Positions 7,878 through 16,571 of a stretch of 64,000 nt of DNA are shown here, one piece after another. The stretch covers positions 1,674,001 through 1,738,000 of the forward strand of contig NZ_CP018047.1 of assembly GCF_002009175.1 (NCBI RefSeq). Direction: 5' to 3'. Within the stretch, counting starts at the first letter, position 1; every line of letters begins with the position of its first letter. Under the pieces are notes generated by a model, which was not told where the DNA came from, searched no databases, and saw only the letters and a list, made by a program, of their open reading frames with translations. The position numbers and the translations under genes were made by a program. Source of the stretch: Streptomyces niveus (GTDB lineage Bacteria > Actinomycetota > Actinomycetes > Streptomycetales > Streptomycetaceae).

Positions 7878-8723
7878 ATGACGGCGGACGGCAGTGGTGG
7901 AGTGAGTAGTGAACCCGAGACGTCGGACAGTCTCAAGACCTTCGGGGCGGTCCTGAAGGCGCTGCGGGAGGAAGCCGGCCTCACTCAGGAGGAGTTCGCG
8001 CCCCGGGTTCAGTACTCGGTGCACTACATCGCCAAGATCGAACAGGGCAAGCGGTTCCCGCCGAAGACCCTGCCGGACCGGGCGGGGGTGGTCCTGGGCC
8101 CGGTCGCGAAGCGAGTGCTGACGGCGGGGGCGAGGAGTCTCACGAAGGGGGCGGGGCTTGCGTCGTGGTTCCGCAAGTGGGCGATCATCGAGGAGACGGC
8201 GATCTCGCTGTACGCGTACGAGTGCCGGGCGATTCCTGGGTTGTTGCAGCCGGAGTCGTACGCCAGAGCGCTCTCCGAGCGGAGGTTGCCGCCGCTCACC
8301 GAGGCGCAGATCGAGCTCCAGGTCACGGCTCGCATGGAGCGCCAACGGCTTTTGTCGGAGCGGGAGAACACGGCCTTCTGCTTCATCATCGAGGAGTCCG
8401 TCCTGGAGCGCCGAGCGGGTGGCGCGGCAGTCACGAGGACTGTCATCGAGCACCTGCTGGAGCAGGGTGCCCGGCGCAACGTGGAGATCCAGATCATGCC
8501 CACGCTCCAGGAGGATCACGCCGGAGCGGAGGGCCTTATGTACTTGGCCGAAACACCCGACAATCAGTGGCTCGGCTACTCTGAGGGTCAGCTGTCGAGC
8601 AACGTGATCGCCGCCCCGAACAACGTAAGCATTCTGCTCCAGCGCTATGGGAAGCTGCGCTCGCAAGCTCACAGCCATGAGGCTACGGTGAGTCTGCTGG
8701 AGCGACTGCGAGGAGCACTGTGA
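7878..8723 (+). CDS. XRE-family regulator with DUF5753 (WhiJ-like)
   Basis: A 281-residue protein. The helix-turn-helix is at about residues 18-70 (LREEAGLTQEEFAPRVQYS, then YIAKIEQGKRFPP), followed by the DUF5753 ligand or interaction domain (about 100-275, with AIPGLLQPESYARAL). ATG 7878 was chosen over 7812 because GGAGAGG precedes it and the family begins a short distance before the HTH. Its stop overlaps the GTG of the DUF397 gene. Paralogues of this pair influence development and antibiotic production in Streptomyces; the specific target here is unknown. Confidence 0.85.
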   Translation: MTADGSGGVSSEPETSDSLKTFGAVLKALREEAGLTQEEFAPRVQYSVHYIAKIEQGKRFPPKTLPDRAGVVLGPVAKRVLTAGARSLTKGAGLASWFRKWAIIEETAISLYAYECRAIPGLLQPESYARALSERRLPPLTEAQIELQVTARMERQRLLSERENTAFCFIIEESVLERRAGGAAVTRTVIEHLLEQGARRNVEIQIMPTLQEDHAGAEGLMYLAETPDNQWLGYSEGQLSSNVIAAPNNVSILLQRYGKLRSQAHSHEATVSLLERLRGAL

Positions 8724-9013
8724 ACACCACTCAACTGGTCTGGTTCAAGAGCAGCTACAGCGGCAGCGACGGCGACAATTGCCTCGAAGTCGCCTGGTTC
8801 AAGAGCACTTACAGCAGCGGTGACGGGGACAACTGCGTCGAGGTCGCCTGGGCGAAGAGCAGCTACAGCGGCGATGGCGGCGACAACTGCGTTGAGGTCG
8901 CCGCGCAGCCCCACGCCGTGCTCGTGCGGGACTCCAAGGATCCGCACGTCGGCCGCCTCACCCTCACCCCGGCCTCCTGGGCCGCCTTCACCGCACACCT
9001 CGTCGCGCGTTGA
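8720..9013 (+). CDS. DUF397 protein with triplicated N-terminal motif
   Basis: A 97-residue protein. DUF397 proteins usually carry one W(F/R)KSSYS...NCVEVA motif followed by the RDSK and LTLTPASWAAF parts. Here the motif occurs three times in tandem at about residues 8-25 (WFKSSYSGSDGDNCLEVA), 26-43 and 44-61, then the normal C terminus (VRDSKDP, SWAAFTAHL). The GTG start overlaps the stop of the XRE gene (GTGA), so the two are coupled. The repeat units share DNA identity, indicating recent internal duplication. Confidence 0.88.
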   Translation: MNTTQLVWFKSSYSGSDGDNCLEVAWFKSTYSSGDGDNCVEVAWAKSSYSGDGGDNCVEVAAQPHAVLVRDSKDPHVGRLTLTPASWAAFTAHLVAR

Positions 9014-9015
9014 CA

Positions 9016-9043
9016 GGGTGGCCCGGGTCTCCTCGGGCCACCC
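9016..9043. terminator. Bidirectional hairpin terminator
   Basis: GGGTGGCCCG (9016-9025) pairs perfectly with CGGGCCACCC (9034-9043) across an 8-base loop. It fills the 38-base gap between the convergent DUF397 gene and the secreted-protein gene. Confidence 0.65.
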
Positions 9044-9051
9044 CATCCGCG

Positions 9052-9579
9052 TCAGCACATCTTCTGGCTGGCCGCCTGGCCCGCGAGCGGGTCGCCCGCC
9101 CTGCGCAGGGAGCCGACCGCCGCCGTGCAGTCCTTGACCGTGTCCGCGCCCCCGGACCAGAACTCCTGGCCGTTGTGGTCGGTCCACACCCGTGTGCCGA
9201 AGTAGTCCTCCTGGCTGTAGCTGTAGACGCCGACGCTCACGTCGTAATCCTTGCTGGTCTTACGGAATGAATCCCAGACCCAGAGATATCCGTAATTCTC
9301 GTTGCAGCTCTTCGAGTAGAATTGTTTGACGGACGCGACGTGCGCACCGGCCCTGTCGATGTACGCTGTCTTTCCGACCTGGTACGCGTCGGCACAGACT
9401 CCCGCGACCCGCGCTTTCGCGCTCGCCGGGTTTCCCGCCTCGCTCGGCGCGGTCGACTTGGCCGCCTTGGACGACTTCGAGGGGGCCGGTGCCGGGCCGT
9501 CGCCCGCGACAGCCGCGCCCGCCGGGATCAGAGCGAATGCGCAGGCCGCAGCCACGACTGCGCGCTTGGTGTAGCGCAT
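9052..9579 (-). CDS. Secreted protein of unknown function
   Basis: A 175-residue protein from ATG 9579, preceded by AAAGGTG. It has a clear Sec signal peptide (MRYTKR then AVVAAACAFALIPAGAAVAG, cleavage near residue 26) and an Ala/Ser/Lys-rich linker. The globular part (about 50-175) has four cysteines (VCADA, KSCNE, VKDCTAAV, the final Cys) that could form two disulfides. Aromatic-rich strands such as YGYLWVWDSF give no clear match. Exported; function not recognised. Confidence 0.75.
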   Translation of the reverse strand: MRYTKRAVVAAACAFALIPAGAAVAGDGPAPAPSKSSKAAKSTAPSEAGNPASAKARVAGVCADAYQVGKTAYIDRAGAHVASVKQFYSKSCNENYGYLWVWDSFRKTSKDYDVSVGVYSYSQEDYFGTRVWTDHNGQEFWSGGADTVKDCTAAVGSLRRAGDPLAGQAASQKMC

Positions 9580-9798
9580 GACAACACCTTTCTCTGAACA
9601 CAAGGGCGCAGTAAACCCACGGGCCCGCCCATGGCGGCTACCGCTCGGTTATCGGGCCCGATGCGTCTTCTGGAATTTCATCCGAACACATAGGCAGACA
9701 AGGGATCTTCCCCGAGGGTTGCACGACTCCACGGGATTTGTTTCGGGCAGGTAAACGGAATTCCTGCCTCGGTTCCATTTCGATCTCCGGAGAGAGAC

Positions 9799-10755
9799 AT
9801 GACGACCGACAACGACGCTTCCACCGGCAGCAGGCGCCGGCCATGGCATGAACTCCCCCATTCCGTCCGGACAGGCATCGAGAACGTGCTCGGGGGGACG
9901 GTGGCGGCGGCCACGAGTCAGCGGGGCGGGTTCTCCGACGGGCTGGCGGCGCGGCTCCAACTGGCCGACGGGCGAAGGGCGTTCGCCAAGGCCGTGGACG
10001 CGGATGCGGCGCCGGGAGTGGCGGCGTTCCACCGGCGTGAGGTCGCGGTGAACGGCGGGCTGCCGCCCGGGGTTCCCGTACCGAGGCTTCTGGGGTCGCA
10101 CGACGAGCAGGGGTGGGTGGCGCTCGTCTTCGAGGACGTGGAAGGGGCGCTGCCCGTACAGCCGTGGCGCGAGGACGAGTTAGAGCGGGTGCTCGACGCC
10201 TTGACCGGTCTGGCGGAGAGCCTGACTCCCGCGCCGCCGCTCAACTCGGGCGACGTGTCACCCCGGTTGGGCGGTTGGTCGCGTCTGGCGGAGGGGTCCC
10301 GGTCGCTCGCCAAGTTGTCCGTGATCGCTCCGGACGCCGCGCGTGAGCTGGACGATCACCTCGCGCTCGAGGCCCGGCTGCCCGAGGTGATCGCCGGGAA
10401 CACGCTGACGCACGGGGACCTGTATCCGTTCAACGTCCTGCTCACCGAGGAGCGTGTGGTGGTCGTGGACTGGCCGCACGCGTGGACCGGCCCCGCGTAC
10501 GCGGATCTGGTGATGCTGCTCGGGAGCGTGGCGCTCGGCGGGGTCGACCCGGAGCCGTACGCCGCGCGTCATCCGCTGCTGCGCGGTGTCGAACCGGAAG
10601 CGGTGGACGTGGTCATCTCGGCGCAGGCGGGGTTTCTGCTGGCGGCGGCGTGCTCGATGGACTCGGCGGACGCGGGGACGGATCCTCGGCTGGAGTCGAT
10701 GATGACGGCACTGGGGCGGGCGTCGTTGCGGTGGCTGTCGTTGCGGCGGGTGTGA
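9799..10755 (+). CDS. Aminoglycoside-phosphotransferase-like kinase
   Basis: A 318-residue APH/choline-kinase fold protein. The catalytic loop is THGDLYPFNVLL (about residues 198-209, HGDxxxxN), followed by the metal-binding VVDWPHAWTGPAYADL (DW in place of the usual DWE/DFG). The N-terminal lobe is short. ATG 9799 follows GGAGAGAG. Cytoplasmic small-molecule or antibiotic kinase; substrate unknown. Codon 128 (10180-10182) is TTA, which in Streptomyces makes translation depend on the bldA tRNA. Confidence 0.8.
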   Translation: MTTDNDASTGSRRRPWHELPHSVRTGIENVLGGTVAAATSQRGGFSDGLAARLQLADGRRAFAKAVDADAAPGVAAFHRREVAVNGGLPPGVPVPRLLGSHDEQGWVALVFEDVEGALPVQPWREDELERVLDALTGLAESLTPAPPLNSGDVSPRLGGWSRLAEGSRSLAKLSVIAPDAARELDDHLALEARLPEVIAGNTLTHGDLYPFNVLLTEERVVVVDWPHAWTGPAYADLVMLLGSVALGGVDPEPYAARHPLLRGVEPEAVDVVISAQAGFLLAAACSMDSADAGTDPRLESMMTALGRASLRWLSLRRV

Positions 10756-10801
10756 GTCTGCGGGTGCGTTTTCGGGCGGGGTCGTTTGGGCGGGGTGTTC
10801 T

Positions 10802-10915
10802 GTCCTCAATCGCCGGACGGGCTGAAAATGCGGCCCAGGTCGGACCTCGGAGACCGGGCGGGCCGAGATCCGGCCCGCCCGGCCAAGGGTCCGTCCTCAA
10901 ACGCGGGACGGGCTG
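10802..10915. repeat. Dispersed Streptomyces intergenic repeat copies plus hairpin
   Basis: The 180-base gap between convergent genes has a copy of the 'tcctcaatcgccggacggg' repeat at about 10803-10823 and a diverged one (tcctcaaacgcgggacggg) at about 10893-10912. Between them CCGGGCGGGCC (10854-10864) and GGCCCGCCCGG (10872-10882) form a perfect 11-bp stem with a 7-base loop. This is probably the terminator for both neighbours. The same repeat recurs at 17863-17944. Confidence 0.7.
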
Positions 10916-10935
10916 GAGGTGGCCCGGGGTCGGAC

Positions 10936-13167
10936 TCAGACGCCGGACGAGGTACGGGGGCGGTCCTCGGACGGCAGAGGCGTCGCCGGCTCCGCCGGGC
11001 CCGACTCGCTGAGGCCGAAACGTGCGTGGAACTTGCGCAGGAAGCCCGGCGCGTACCAGGCCGTGCGGCCCAGCAGGCGCATCGCGGCCGGGACGAGTAC
11101 GCCTCGTACGGCGACGGCGTCGATGAGGATCGCCAGCCCGCTGCCCAGGCCGAACATCTGCATGAAGCTGAGCTGCGCCGTACCGAAGGCGAAGAAGCTC
11201 ACCGCCAGCAGACAGGCCGCCGCGGTGACGATGCCTCCCGTGTGCCCGAGGCCGTCGGCCACCGCCGACTCGTTGTCCTCGCCCAGGTCGTGGAGTTCCT
11301 TGATTCGGCTGGTGACGAACACCTCGTAGTCCATGGAGAGCCCGAAGGCGATGCAGAACATCAGCACCGTCATCGACACCTCCATCGGCTGCGCCGTGAA
11401 GCCGAGCAGGGAGGAGAGGTTCCCGTCCTGGAAGATCCAGGTCATGACGCCGAGGGTCGCTCCCAGGCTGATCACGTTGAGGACCAGGGCGCGCAGCGGT
11501 TGCACGATGCTTCCCGTGAAGAGGAAGAGCAGGAAGAACGTGGTGACGCCGACCAGGGCCACGGCGATCGGGAGCCGGCTGCTGATGCTTTCCTTGGAGT
11601 CGACCAGTTCGGCGTCGACACCGCCCACCAGGGGGTGTGTTCCGTCGGGCGGGGTGAGTGCCCTGACGTCCTCGACCAGGGTCTGTGCCTCGTCCGACCT
11701 CGGTGCCAGGGAACTGACCACGCTGATCCGCTGCGCGTCGGGCCGGCCGAGGGCGGCGTCGCCGGGGCCGGCCTCCGCGGGCTGACCGTCGGCGAACGTT
11801 CCCGCGCTGGTCTCGACGCGGGCCACGCCCTTGAGCTGGGACAGTTCGCCCGCGTACGTCTCCAACGGGGCCTTGCTCACGCGCTGTTCGATGACGATGT
11901 GCAGCGCGGCGGCGTCGCTGCCGTTGAAGTTCTTCTCCAGCGCCGTGGCGACCTGGCGGCTCTCGGCGCCCTCGGGCAGTACGCGTTCGTCCGGTGTGCC
12001 GAAGGTGATTCCCAGCAGGGGGCTCGCCGCCAGGAGCATGACCGCGAGCACCGGCAGCGCGGTGAGCGCGGGGCGCCGCATGACGGTGCGTGCCAGCCGT
12101 CCCCACACGGAGGTGCGGGCGTCGGGGCGCGCGGTCCTCGCCCAGGGGAGCTTCCCGCTGTTGACGCGGTGGCCGAGGACGACGAACAGGGCGGGCATCA
12201 CGAACAGCGTGCCGATGGCGGCGATGGCGACGACCCCGACCCCCGCGTAGCCGAACGAGCGGAGGAAGTACTGCGGGAACACCAGCAGCGCCGCCAGCGC
12301 GGCGGCGACGGTCGCCGCAGAGAACGCGACCGTGCGGCCCGCGGTGTTGACGGTCCGCCGGACGGCGTCGTCCACGCTCGCCCCGGTGGCGAGTTGTTCC
12401 CTGAAGCGGCTGATCATCAGCAGGGCGTAGTCGATGCCGAGGCCCAGGCCCAGGGCGGTGGTGAGGTTGGTCGCGGAGTTGGAGACGTCGGTGAGGCTGC
12501 CGAGGACGGAGAGCTGCGCGAACGAGCCGAGGATGGCGATGATCGCGATGGCCAGCGGCAGCAGGGCCGCGACCACGCTGCCGAAGACAAACAGGAGCAG
12601 CAGGAGGGTCAGCGGGATGGCGATGGCCTCGGCGAGGATCAGGTCGTCGACCACTTGGGTCGACATGTCGCTGCCGACCGCGGCGCCGCCTCCGGCCTTG
12701 ACCGTGAGCGTGTCCTGGTAGGTGCCGGTGTAGGTGTCGAGGAGTTCTGTGGCGTTCTTCTGCTGCTGTGTCTCGTCGCCCTTGACGTGGGCGAGCACCA
12801 TGGCCTCGCGGCCGTCGCGGGAGCGGAGGTCGGGGCTGTCCGTCTCCCAGTACGACACGACGTTCGCGAGGGTCTTCTCGTTCTTGAGGTCGGCCACAAG
12901 GGCCCGGCCGCTCTTCTCCGCGGCCGGTGTGTCGACGCGGCCGTCGGCGGCACGGACCAGCAGGACCAGGTTCGTCTCGCCGCCGAACTTCTTGTCGATG
13001 ACCTCGCCGGCCCGGGTGGACTGGGACGCCGGGTCGGCGAAGCCGCCGCCCAGCAGTTTGCCGAATGCGCCGGCGCCGACGGCGCCCATGAGGGCCACCA
13101 CCACGACAGCGACGACAAGTACCGGCCGGGACCGGCGAATCGCCAGTTCGGCTATGCGTTCGAACAC
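10936..13167 (-). CDS. MMPL-family (RND-type) membrane exporter
   Basis: A 743-residue transporter. It has a TM helix near the N terminus (LVVAVVVVALMGAVGAGAF), a first extracytoplasmic domain (about 40-165), TM 2-6 (about 170-340, including GLGIDYALLMISRFREQL, the MMPL signature), a second extracytoplasmic domain (about 390-520), and TM 8-12 with the mirrored FGLSMDYEVFVTSRIKE. Length and twofold symmetry are usual for actinobacterial MMPL exporters of lipids or drugs driven by protons. GTG 13167 was chosen for the AAAGGAG 9 bases upstream. Divergent from a TetR gene that probably represses it. Confidence 0.92.
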   Translation of the reverse strand: MFERIAELAIRRSRPVLVVAVVVVALMGAVGAGAFGKLLGGGFADPASQSTRAGEVIDKKFGGETNLVLLVRAADGRVDTPAAEKSGRALVADLKNEKTLANVVSYWETDSPDLRSRDGREAMVLAHVKGDETQQQKNATELLDTYTGTYQDTLTVKAGGGAAVGSDMSTQVVDDLILAEAIAIPLTLLLLLFVFGSVVAALLPLAIAIIAILGSFAQLSVLGSLTDVSNSATNLTTALGLGLGIDYALLMISRFREQLATGASVDDAVRRTVNTAGRTVAFSAATVAAALAALLVFPQYFLRSFGYAGVGVVAIAAIGTLFVMPALFVVLGHRVNSGKLPWARTARPDARTSVWGRLARTVMRRPALTALPVLAVMLLAASPLLGITFGTPDERVLPEGAESRQVATALEKNFNGSDAAALHIVIEQRVSKAPLETYAGELSQLKGVARVETSAGTFADGQPAEAGPGDAALGRPDAQRISVVSSLAPRSDEAQTLVEDVRALTPPDGTHPLVGGVDAELVDSKESISSRLPIAVALVGVTTFFLLFLFTGSIVQPLRALVLNVISLGATLGVMTWIFQDGNLSSLLGFTAQPMEVSMTVLMFCIAFGLSMDYEVFVTSRIKELHDLGEDNESAVADGLGHTGGIVTAAACLLAVSFFAFGTAQLSFMQMFGLGSGLAILIDAVAVRGVLVPAAMRLLGRTAWYAPGFLRKFHARFGLSESGPAEPATPLPSEDRPRTSSGV

Positions 13168-13335
13168 GCGCTTGCTCTCCTTTGCTTCCCTGCACGAAGA
13201 CGACATGGGTCGGCCGGGTGCGGGTGCACGAGGGGGGCCGGCGCGGTGCTCGACGGAGGCTGCTCGCCCGTCGGATTCTTCGTCGCGGCGATGACGTTAG
13301 GTGAGCCCCCGCTGAGTTGGCAGTGCGAGATTTAC

Positions 13336-13348
13336 TTAACACTGTTCA
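13336..13348. promoter_or_regulatory. Candidate TetR operator
   Basis: TTAACACTGTTCA is an imperfect palindrome (TTAACA / TGTTcA) in an A+T-rich patch between the divergent MMPL exporter and TetR genes, 31 bases before the TetR start. Suggested only by position and symmetry. Confidence 0.4.
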
Positions 13349-13378
13349 TATTCTCGATTTCTGTCTTACGGTGGGCGC

Positions 13379-14128
13379 ATGCCCGCAGACGAACCCATAT
13401 CGGCCCGCCCCTCCCTGCGCGAGCGGCGCCGGGCCGCGGCCACTCAAGAGATCCTGGACGCCGCCGAGTCGCAGCTCGCCGAGGACGGGCCCGCAGCGCT
13501 GTCCCTGCGCGGGGTCGCGCGGAGTCTGGGCATGACCGTGCAGGCGCTCTACCACTACTTCCCGAGCCGGGACTCGCTCGTCACGTCGCTCGTCGCCAAG
13601 GCGTACGACGATCTCGCGGACGCGGTGCAGGCCGCCGTCGACACCGCGGGTGGTGACTTGGCTGGTGGTGACTCGGACCTGCCGCGCCTGGTTGTCGCGA
13701 CCGAGGGCTACCGCCGGTGGGCCATCGCCCATCCCGAGCACTTCCAGCTCCTGTACGGAACACCGCTGCGGTACTACGCGGCGCCCGTCGACGGCCCGAC
13801 CACGCGGGCGGTGCGCCGGATGGCCGCGGTCTTCGAGAGGGAGATGTTCGGCGGTTACACCACGCAGCAGCTCGCCGCCGCCGAGATGCCCGCCCTCTCC
13901 ACCGAACTGCGGACATATCTGGAGAGCGTGCCACCGGGCGGCGGTCCGGGCAGTCTGCCGGCCCCCGCCACCGCGCTCTTCCTGAGCGCGTGGGGGCACA
14001 TGCACGGCCTCGTCGTCCTGGAGGTGTTCGGGCACACCGCGTACCTCGGTGACCACCAGGCCGAGATCTTCCGCGTGACGATGCGGAAGATGACGGCGGA
14101 CATCGACCGCCGGATCCCGCACATGTGA
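13379..14128 (+). CDS. TetR-family regulator with WHG-type C-terminal domain
   Basis: A 249-residue regulator. The HTH is at about residues 14-65 (ATQEILDAAESQLAEDGPAA, RSLGMTVQALYHYFPSRDSL). The C-terminal domain carries YRRWAIAHPEHFQLLYGTPL and the AWGHMHGLVVLEVFGH region typical of the WHG/TetR_C_13 group. Divergent from the MMPL exporter gene, the usual layout for a local exporter repressor. Confidence 0.88.
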   Translation: MPADEPISARPSLRERRRAAATQEILDAAESQLAEDGPAALSLRGVARSLGMTVQALYHYFPSRDSLVTSLVAKAYDDLADAVQAAVDTAGGDLAGGDSDLPRLVVATEGYRRWAIAHPEHFQLLYGTPLRYYAAPVDGPTTRAVRRMAAVFEREMFGGYTTQQLAAAEMPALSTELRTYLESVPPGGGPGSLPAPATALFLSAWGHMHGLVVLEVFGHTAYLGDHQAEIFRVTMRKMTADIDRRIPHM

Positions 14129-14198
14129 GCAACCCTGTCCTGCCGGCCACTGAGTCCCGATCCGTGAGATACGTGTGCACGGAATCGAAATTCGGCGC

Positions 14199-14211
14199 TA
14201 CTCTCGCCGCC
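14199..14211 (+). promoter_or_regulatory. -10 element of a leaderless promoter
   Basis: TACTCT (14199-14204) fits the TAnnnT -10 pattern and ends 7 bases before the ATG of the cysteine-rich leader ORF. No Shine-Dalgarno sequence is present there. This spacing is typical of Streptomyces leaderless transcripts that begin at the A of ATG. Confidence 0.5.
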
Positions 14212-14295
14212 ATGTCCGCACCTGCCCGCTTCCTCTGTCTCGCGTGCTTCGCGAACTCGGTGTGGTGCGTCGACGACAACCTCTGTTGTTCCTGA
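14212..14295 (+). CDS. Cysteine-rich leader peptide (27 aa)
   Basis: A 27-codon ORF: MSAPARFLCLACF, then NSVWCVDDN, ending LCCS. It holds five Cys codons (9, 12, 19, 25, 26) and ends 52 bases before the YeeE/YedE sulfur-transporter start. There is no ribosome-binding site, but a -10 box lies 7 bases upstream, so it is probably translated from a leaderless mRNA. Ribosome slowing at Cys codons when cysteine is scarce could control the transporter by attenuation or coupling. Cys-rich upstream ORFs acting on sulfur genes are known in actinobacteria; this case is inferred. Confidence 0.6.
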   Translation: MSAPARFLCLACFANSVWCVDDNLCCS

Positions 14296-14347
14296 GTCGA
14301 GCCCCCGCGCCCCGCCGCCGCCGACCACCCGACTTCGGAGAACAGTC

Positions 14348-15625
14348 GTGACCACCACCGCTCCCCCGCGCCGGACCAGCCCCGCCGCGCTGCTCGTCCC
14401 CTCCCCGACCTCCTCCCCCGCCCCCGCGGCCGAACCCGCGCCCCCCGTACGCCGGGTGCCGCTCGCGATATCCGGGCTGCTGGCCGTCGCGCTCACCGCG
14501 TACGTGTGGTCGACGCACGGCGCCAAGCCCGGCTCGCTCCTGCTGCTCGGGCTCGGTCTGGGCCTGGCGCTGTTCCACTCGCGGTTCGGATTCACCTCCG
14601 CCTGGCGGCAGTTGGTCGCCGTCGGCAACGGGCAGGGGCTGCGCGCCCACGCCCTGCTCCTCGGCACCACCGCCACCCTCTTCGCGCTGATCATCGGCAG
14701 CGGCACCGGGCTGTTCGGGTCCGTGCCCGCACCGTCGGCGGGGCCGCTCGGTGTCGGGCTGCTCGTCGGGGCGTTCGTCTTCGCCGTCGGTATGCAGCTC
14801 GGCGGCGCGTGCGCGTCCGGCACGCTGTTCGCCGTAGGGTCGGGGCAGTCGTCCATCGTGCTCACCCTCGGCGGCTTCATCGTCGGATCGACCGTCGCCG
14901 CCTGGCAGTTCGACCTCTGGAAGGACCTGCCCGCGCTCGACCCGGTCCTCCTGTCCGACCACGTGGGCTGGTTCGGTTCCTGGGCGGTCACCGTCGCCGT
15001 ACTGGGCCTCATCGTGCTGGTGAGCCGCCGCGTACAGGCGCGCCGTACGCCCCCGCCGATCAGCACCCCGCCGAGCGCCAAGGGCGCGGCGCGCGTACTG
15101 CGCGGCTCGTGGCCGCTGGCCGCCGGCGCACTGGCGCTGGCCGTGCTGGGCGCCGGCGTACTGCTGGTGTCCGGCGGTCCCTGGGGTGTCACCAGCGCGT
15201 TCAGCCTGTGGGGCTCGCGGGTGGTCGACGCGCTCGGCGGCAACCCCGCCAACTGGTCGTTCTGGCAGCAGCCTGGCAACGCCGAGATGTTCGCGGGGCC
15301 GGTGCTGAAGGACAAGAACAGCCTCACCGACATCGGCATCATGATCGGCGCCGCTGTCGCCGCCTCGCTCGGCGGGACATGGGCGCTGCACCGGGGCATC
15401 CCCGGCCGCACCGCCGTGGCGGCGGTGCTCGGCGGCGTACTCATGGGGATCGGCGCGCGACTGGCGGGCGGCTGCAACATCGGCGCGTACCTCGCGGGCA
15501 TCGCGTCGGGCAGTCTGCACGGCTGGATCTGGGGCGCGACCGCCCTGCTCGGCACCTGGGCGGGGCTGCGGCTGCGCCCGCTGTTCGCGCTGGGGAACCC
15601 GAAGCCGGGGGACGGGATCTGCTGA
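14348..15625 (+). CDS. YeeE/YedE-family sulfur (thiosulfate-type) transporter
   Basis: A 425-residue membrane protein with an N-terminal Pro/Ala tail and about nine or ten hydrophobic segments in two homologous halves. Each half has the conserved pore-lining Cys motif: GGACASGTLFAVG (Cys about residue 157) and LAGGCNIGAYLAG (Cys about residue 380), as in thiosulfate importers of this family. GTG 14348 follows CGGAGAA. The cysteine-rich leader ORF upstream supports a role in sulfur supply. No TusA-like partner is adjacent. Confidence 0.88.
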   Translation: MTTTAPPRRTSPAALLVPSPTSSPAPAAEPAPPVRRVPLAISGLLAVALTAYVWSTHGAKPGSLLLLGLGLGLALFHSRFGFTSAWRQLVAVGNGQGLRAHALLLGTTATLFALIIGSGTGLFGSVPAPSAGPLGVGLLVGAFVFAVGMQLGGACASGTLFAVGSGQSSIVLTLGGFIVGSTVAAWQFDLWKDLPALDPVLLSDHVGWFGSWAVTVAVLGLIVLVSRRVQARRTPPPISTPPSAKGAARVLRGSWPLAAGALALAVLGAGVLLVSGGPWGVTSAFSLWGSRVVDALGGNPANWSFWQQPGNAEMFAGPVLKDKNSLTDIGIMIGAAVAASLGGTWALHRGIPGRTAVAAVLGGVLMGIGARLAGGCNIGAYLAGIASGSLHGWIWGATALLGTWAGLRLRPLFALGNPKPGDGIC

Positions 15626-15657
15626 GCCGGGCCGACCGCGCGCCGTAGGCTGAAGCG

Positions 15658-16512
15658 GTGGTCATCGAACAGGACGTGGAGCTGAGCGACGGGCGCACGC
15701 TGCGGACGTACGACAGCGGTGGCGGTGCGCAGGGCGCGAGCGGGGGCGGGTACGGGGACGGGCTGACCGTCGTCTGGCACCACGGCTCGCCGCAGACCGG
15801 CGTCCCGCTGGAGCCGCTGCTCACGGCGGCGGCGGAGCGCGGTATCCGGCTGGTGTCGTACGGCCGCCCCAGCTACGGAGGGTCGAGCCCGCTGCCGGGC
15901 CGGAACGTGGCATCGGCCGCAGCGGACGTGGAGCGGATCGCGGACGCGCTGGGCGTCGGGTCGTTCGCCACGATGGGGGCCTCCGGTGGGGGGCCGCACG
16001 CGCTGGCGTGCGCCGCGCTGCTGCCGGACCGGGTGACGGGCGTCGTCTGCCTGGCGGGCATCGCGCCGTACACGCGGGACTTCGACTGGTACGAGGGGAT
16101 GGTGTCGCCCGGCGGTCTGCGGTCCGCCGCCGACGGGCGCGAGGCGCGCGAACTGTACGCGGCGACCGACGAGTTCGACCCCGCGAGCTTCACCTCGGCC
16201 GACTTCGCCGCACTGGCGGGCACGTGGCCGTCGCTGGGCGACGACGCGATGAAGGCGGGGCAGGCCGGGCCCGACGGACTGATCGACGACGATGTCGCCT
16301 TCGCCACCGCGTGGGGCTTCGACCTGGCGGAGGTGGCCGCGCCCGTGCTGCTCGTGCAGGGCGGCCGCGACCGCGTCGTACCGCCCTCGCACGCGGCGTC
16401 GATGCTCGCGGGGCTCCCCAGGGCGGAGCTGTGGGTACGGCCCGATGACGGGCACGTCTCGGTCCTGGACACGTGTCCGGCGGCGATGGACTGGCTGGGG
16501 GCGCGGCGGTAG
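15658..16512 (+). CDS. Alpha/beta hydrolase
   Basis: A 284-residue cytoplasmic alpha/beta hydrolase. It shows the oxyanion strand WHHGSPQTG (about residues 39-47), the nucleophile elbow GASGGGPHALA (Ser about residue 105), a late acid in LLVQGGRDRVVPP (Asp about 239) and the catalytic His in DDGHVSVLD (about 264). GTG 15658 is the likely start. Only 32 bases follow the transporter gene, so co-transcription is possible. Substrate unknown. Confidence 0.85.
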   Translation: MVIEQDVELSDGRTLRTYDSGGGAQGASGGGYGDGLTVVWHHGSPQTGVPLEPLLTAAAERGIRLVSYGRPSYGGSSPLPGRNVASAAADVERIADALGVGSFATMGASGGGPHALACAALLPDRVTGVVCLAGIAPYTRDFDWYEGMVSPGGLRSAADGREARELYAATDEFDPASFTSADFAALAGTWPSLGDDAMKAGQAGPDGLIDDDVAFATAWGFDLAEVAAPVLLVQGGRDRVVPPSHAASMLAGLPRAELWVRPDDGHVSVLDTCPAAMDWLGARR

Positions 16513-16541
16513 GCCGCCCTCCCAGGTTACATGCGCTTGCA

Positions 16542-16551
16542 GTTATATAAC
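16542..16551. promoter_or_regulatory. Palindrome before the ArsR gene
   Basis: GTTATATAAC is a perfect 10-bp palindrome 20 bases upstream of the ArsR start, in a short A+T-rich patch. It may be the ArsR operator, and its TATATA may also serve as the -10 element. Confidence 0.4.
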
Positions 16552-16571
16552 CGTGTGGCTATGGTCGAACG

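Noticed and set aside
10613..13656. Two open frames of over 900 codons around the MMPL gene
   Set aside because: Shadows produced by high G+C in other frames; they give Arg/Gly/Ala-rich sequence, whereas the 743-residue frame is a clear MMPL exporter.
13855..16455. 866-codon minus-strand frame over the YeeE and hydrolase genes
   Set aside because: Low-complexity Pro/Ser/Arg antisense sequence without start signals or domains.
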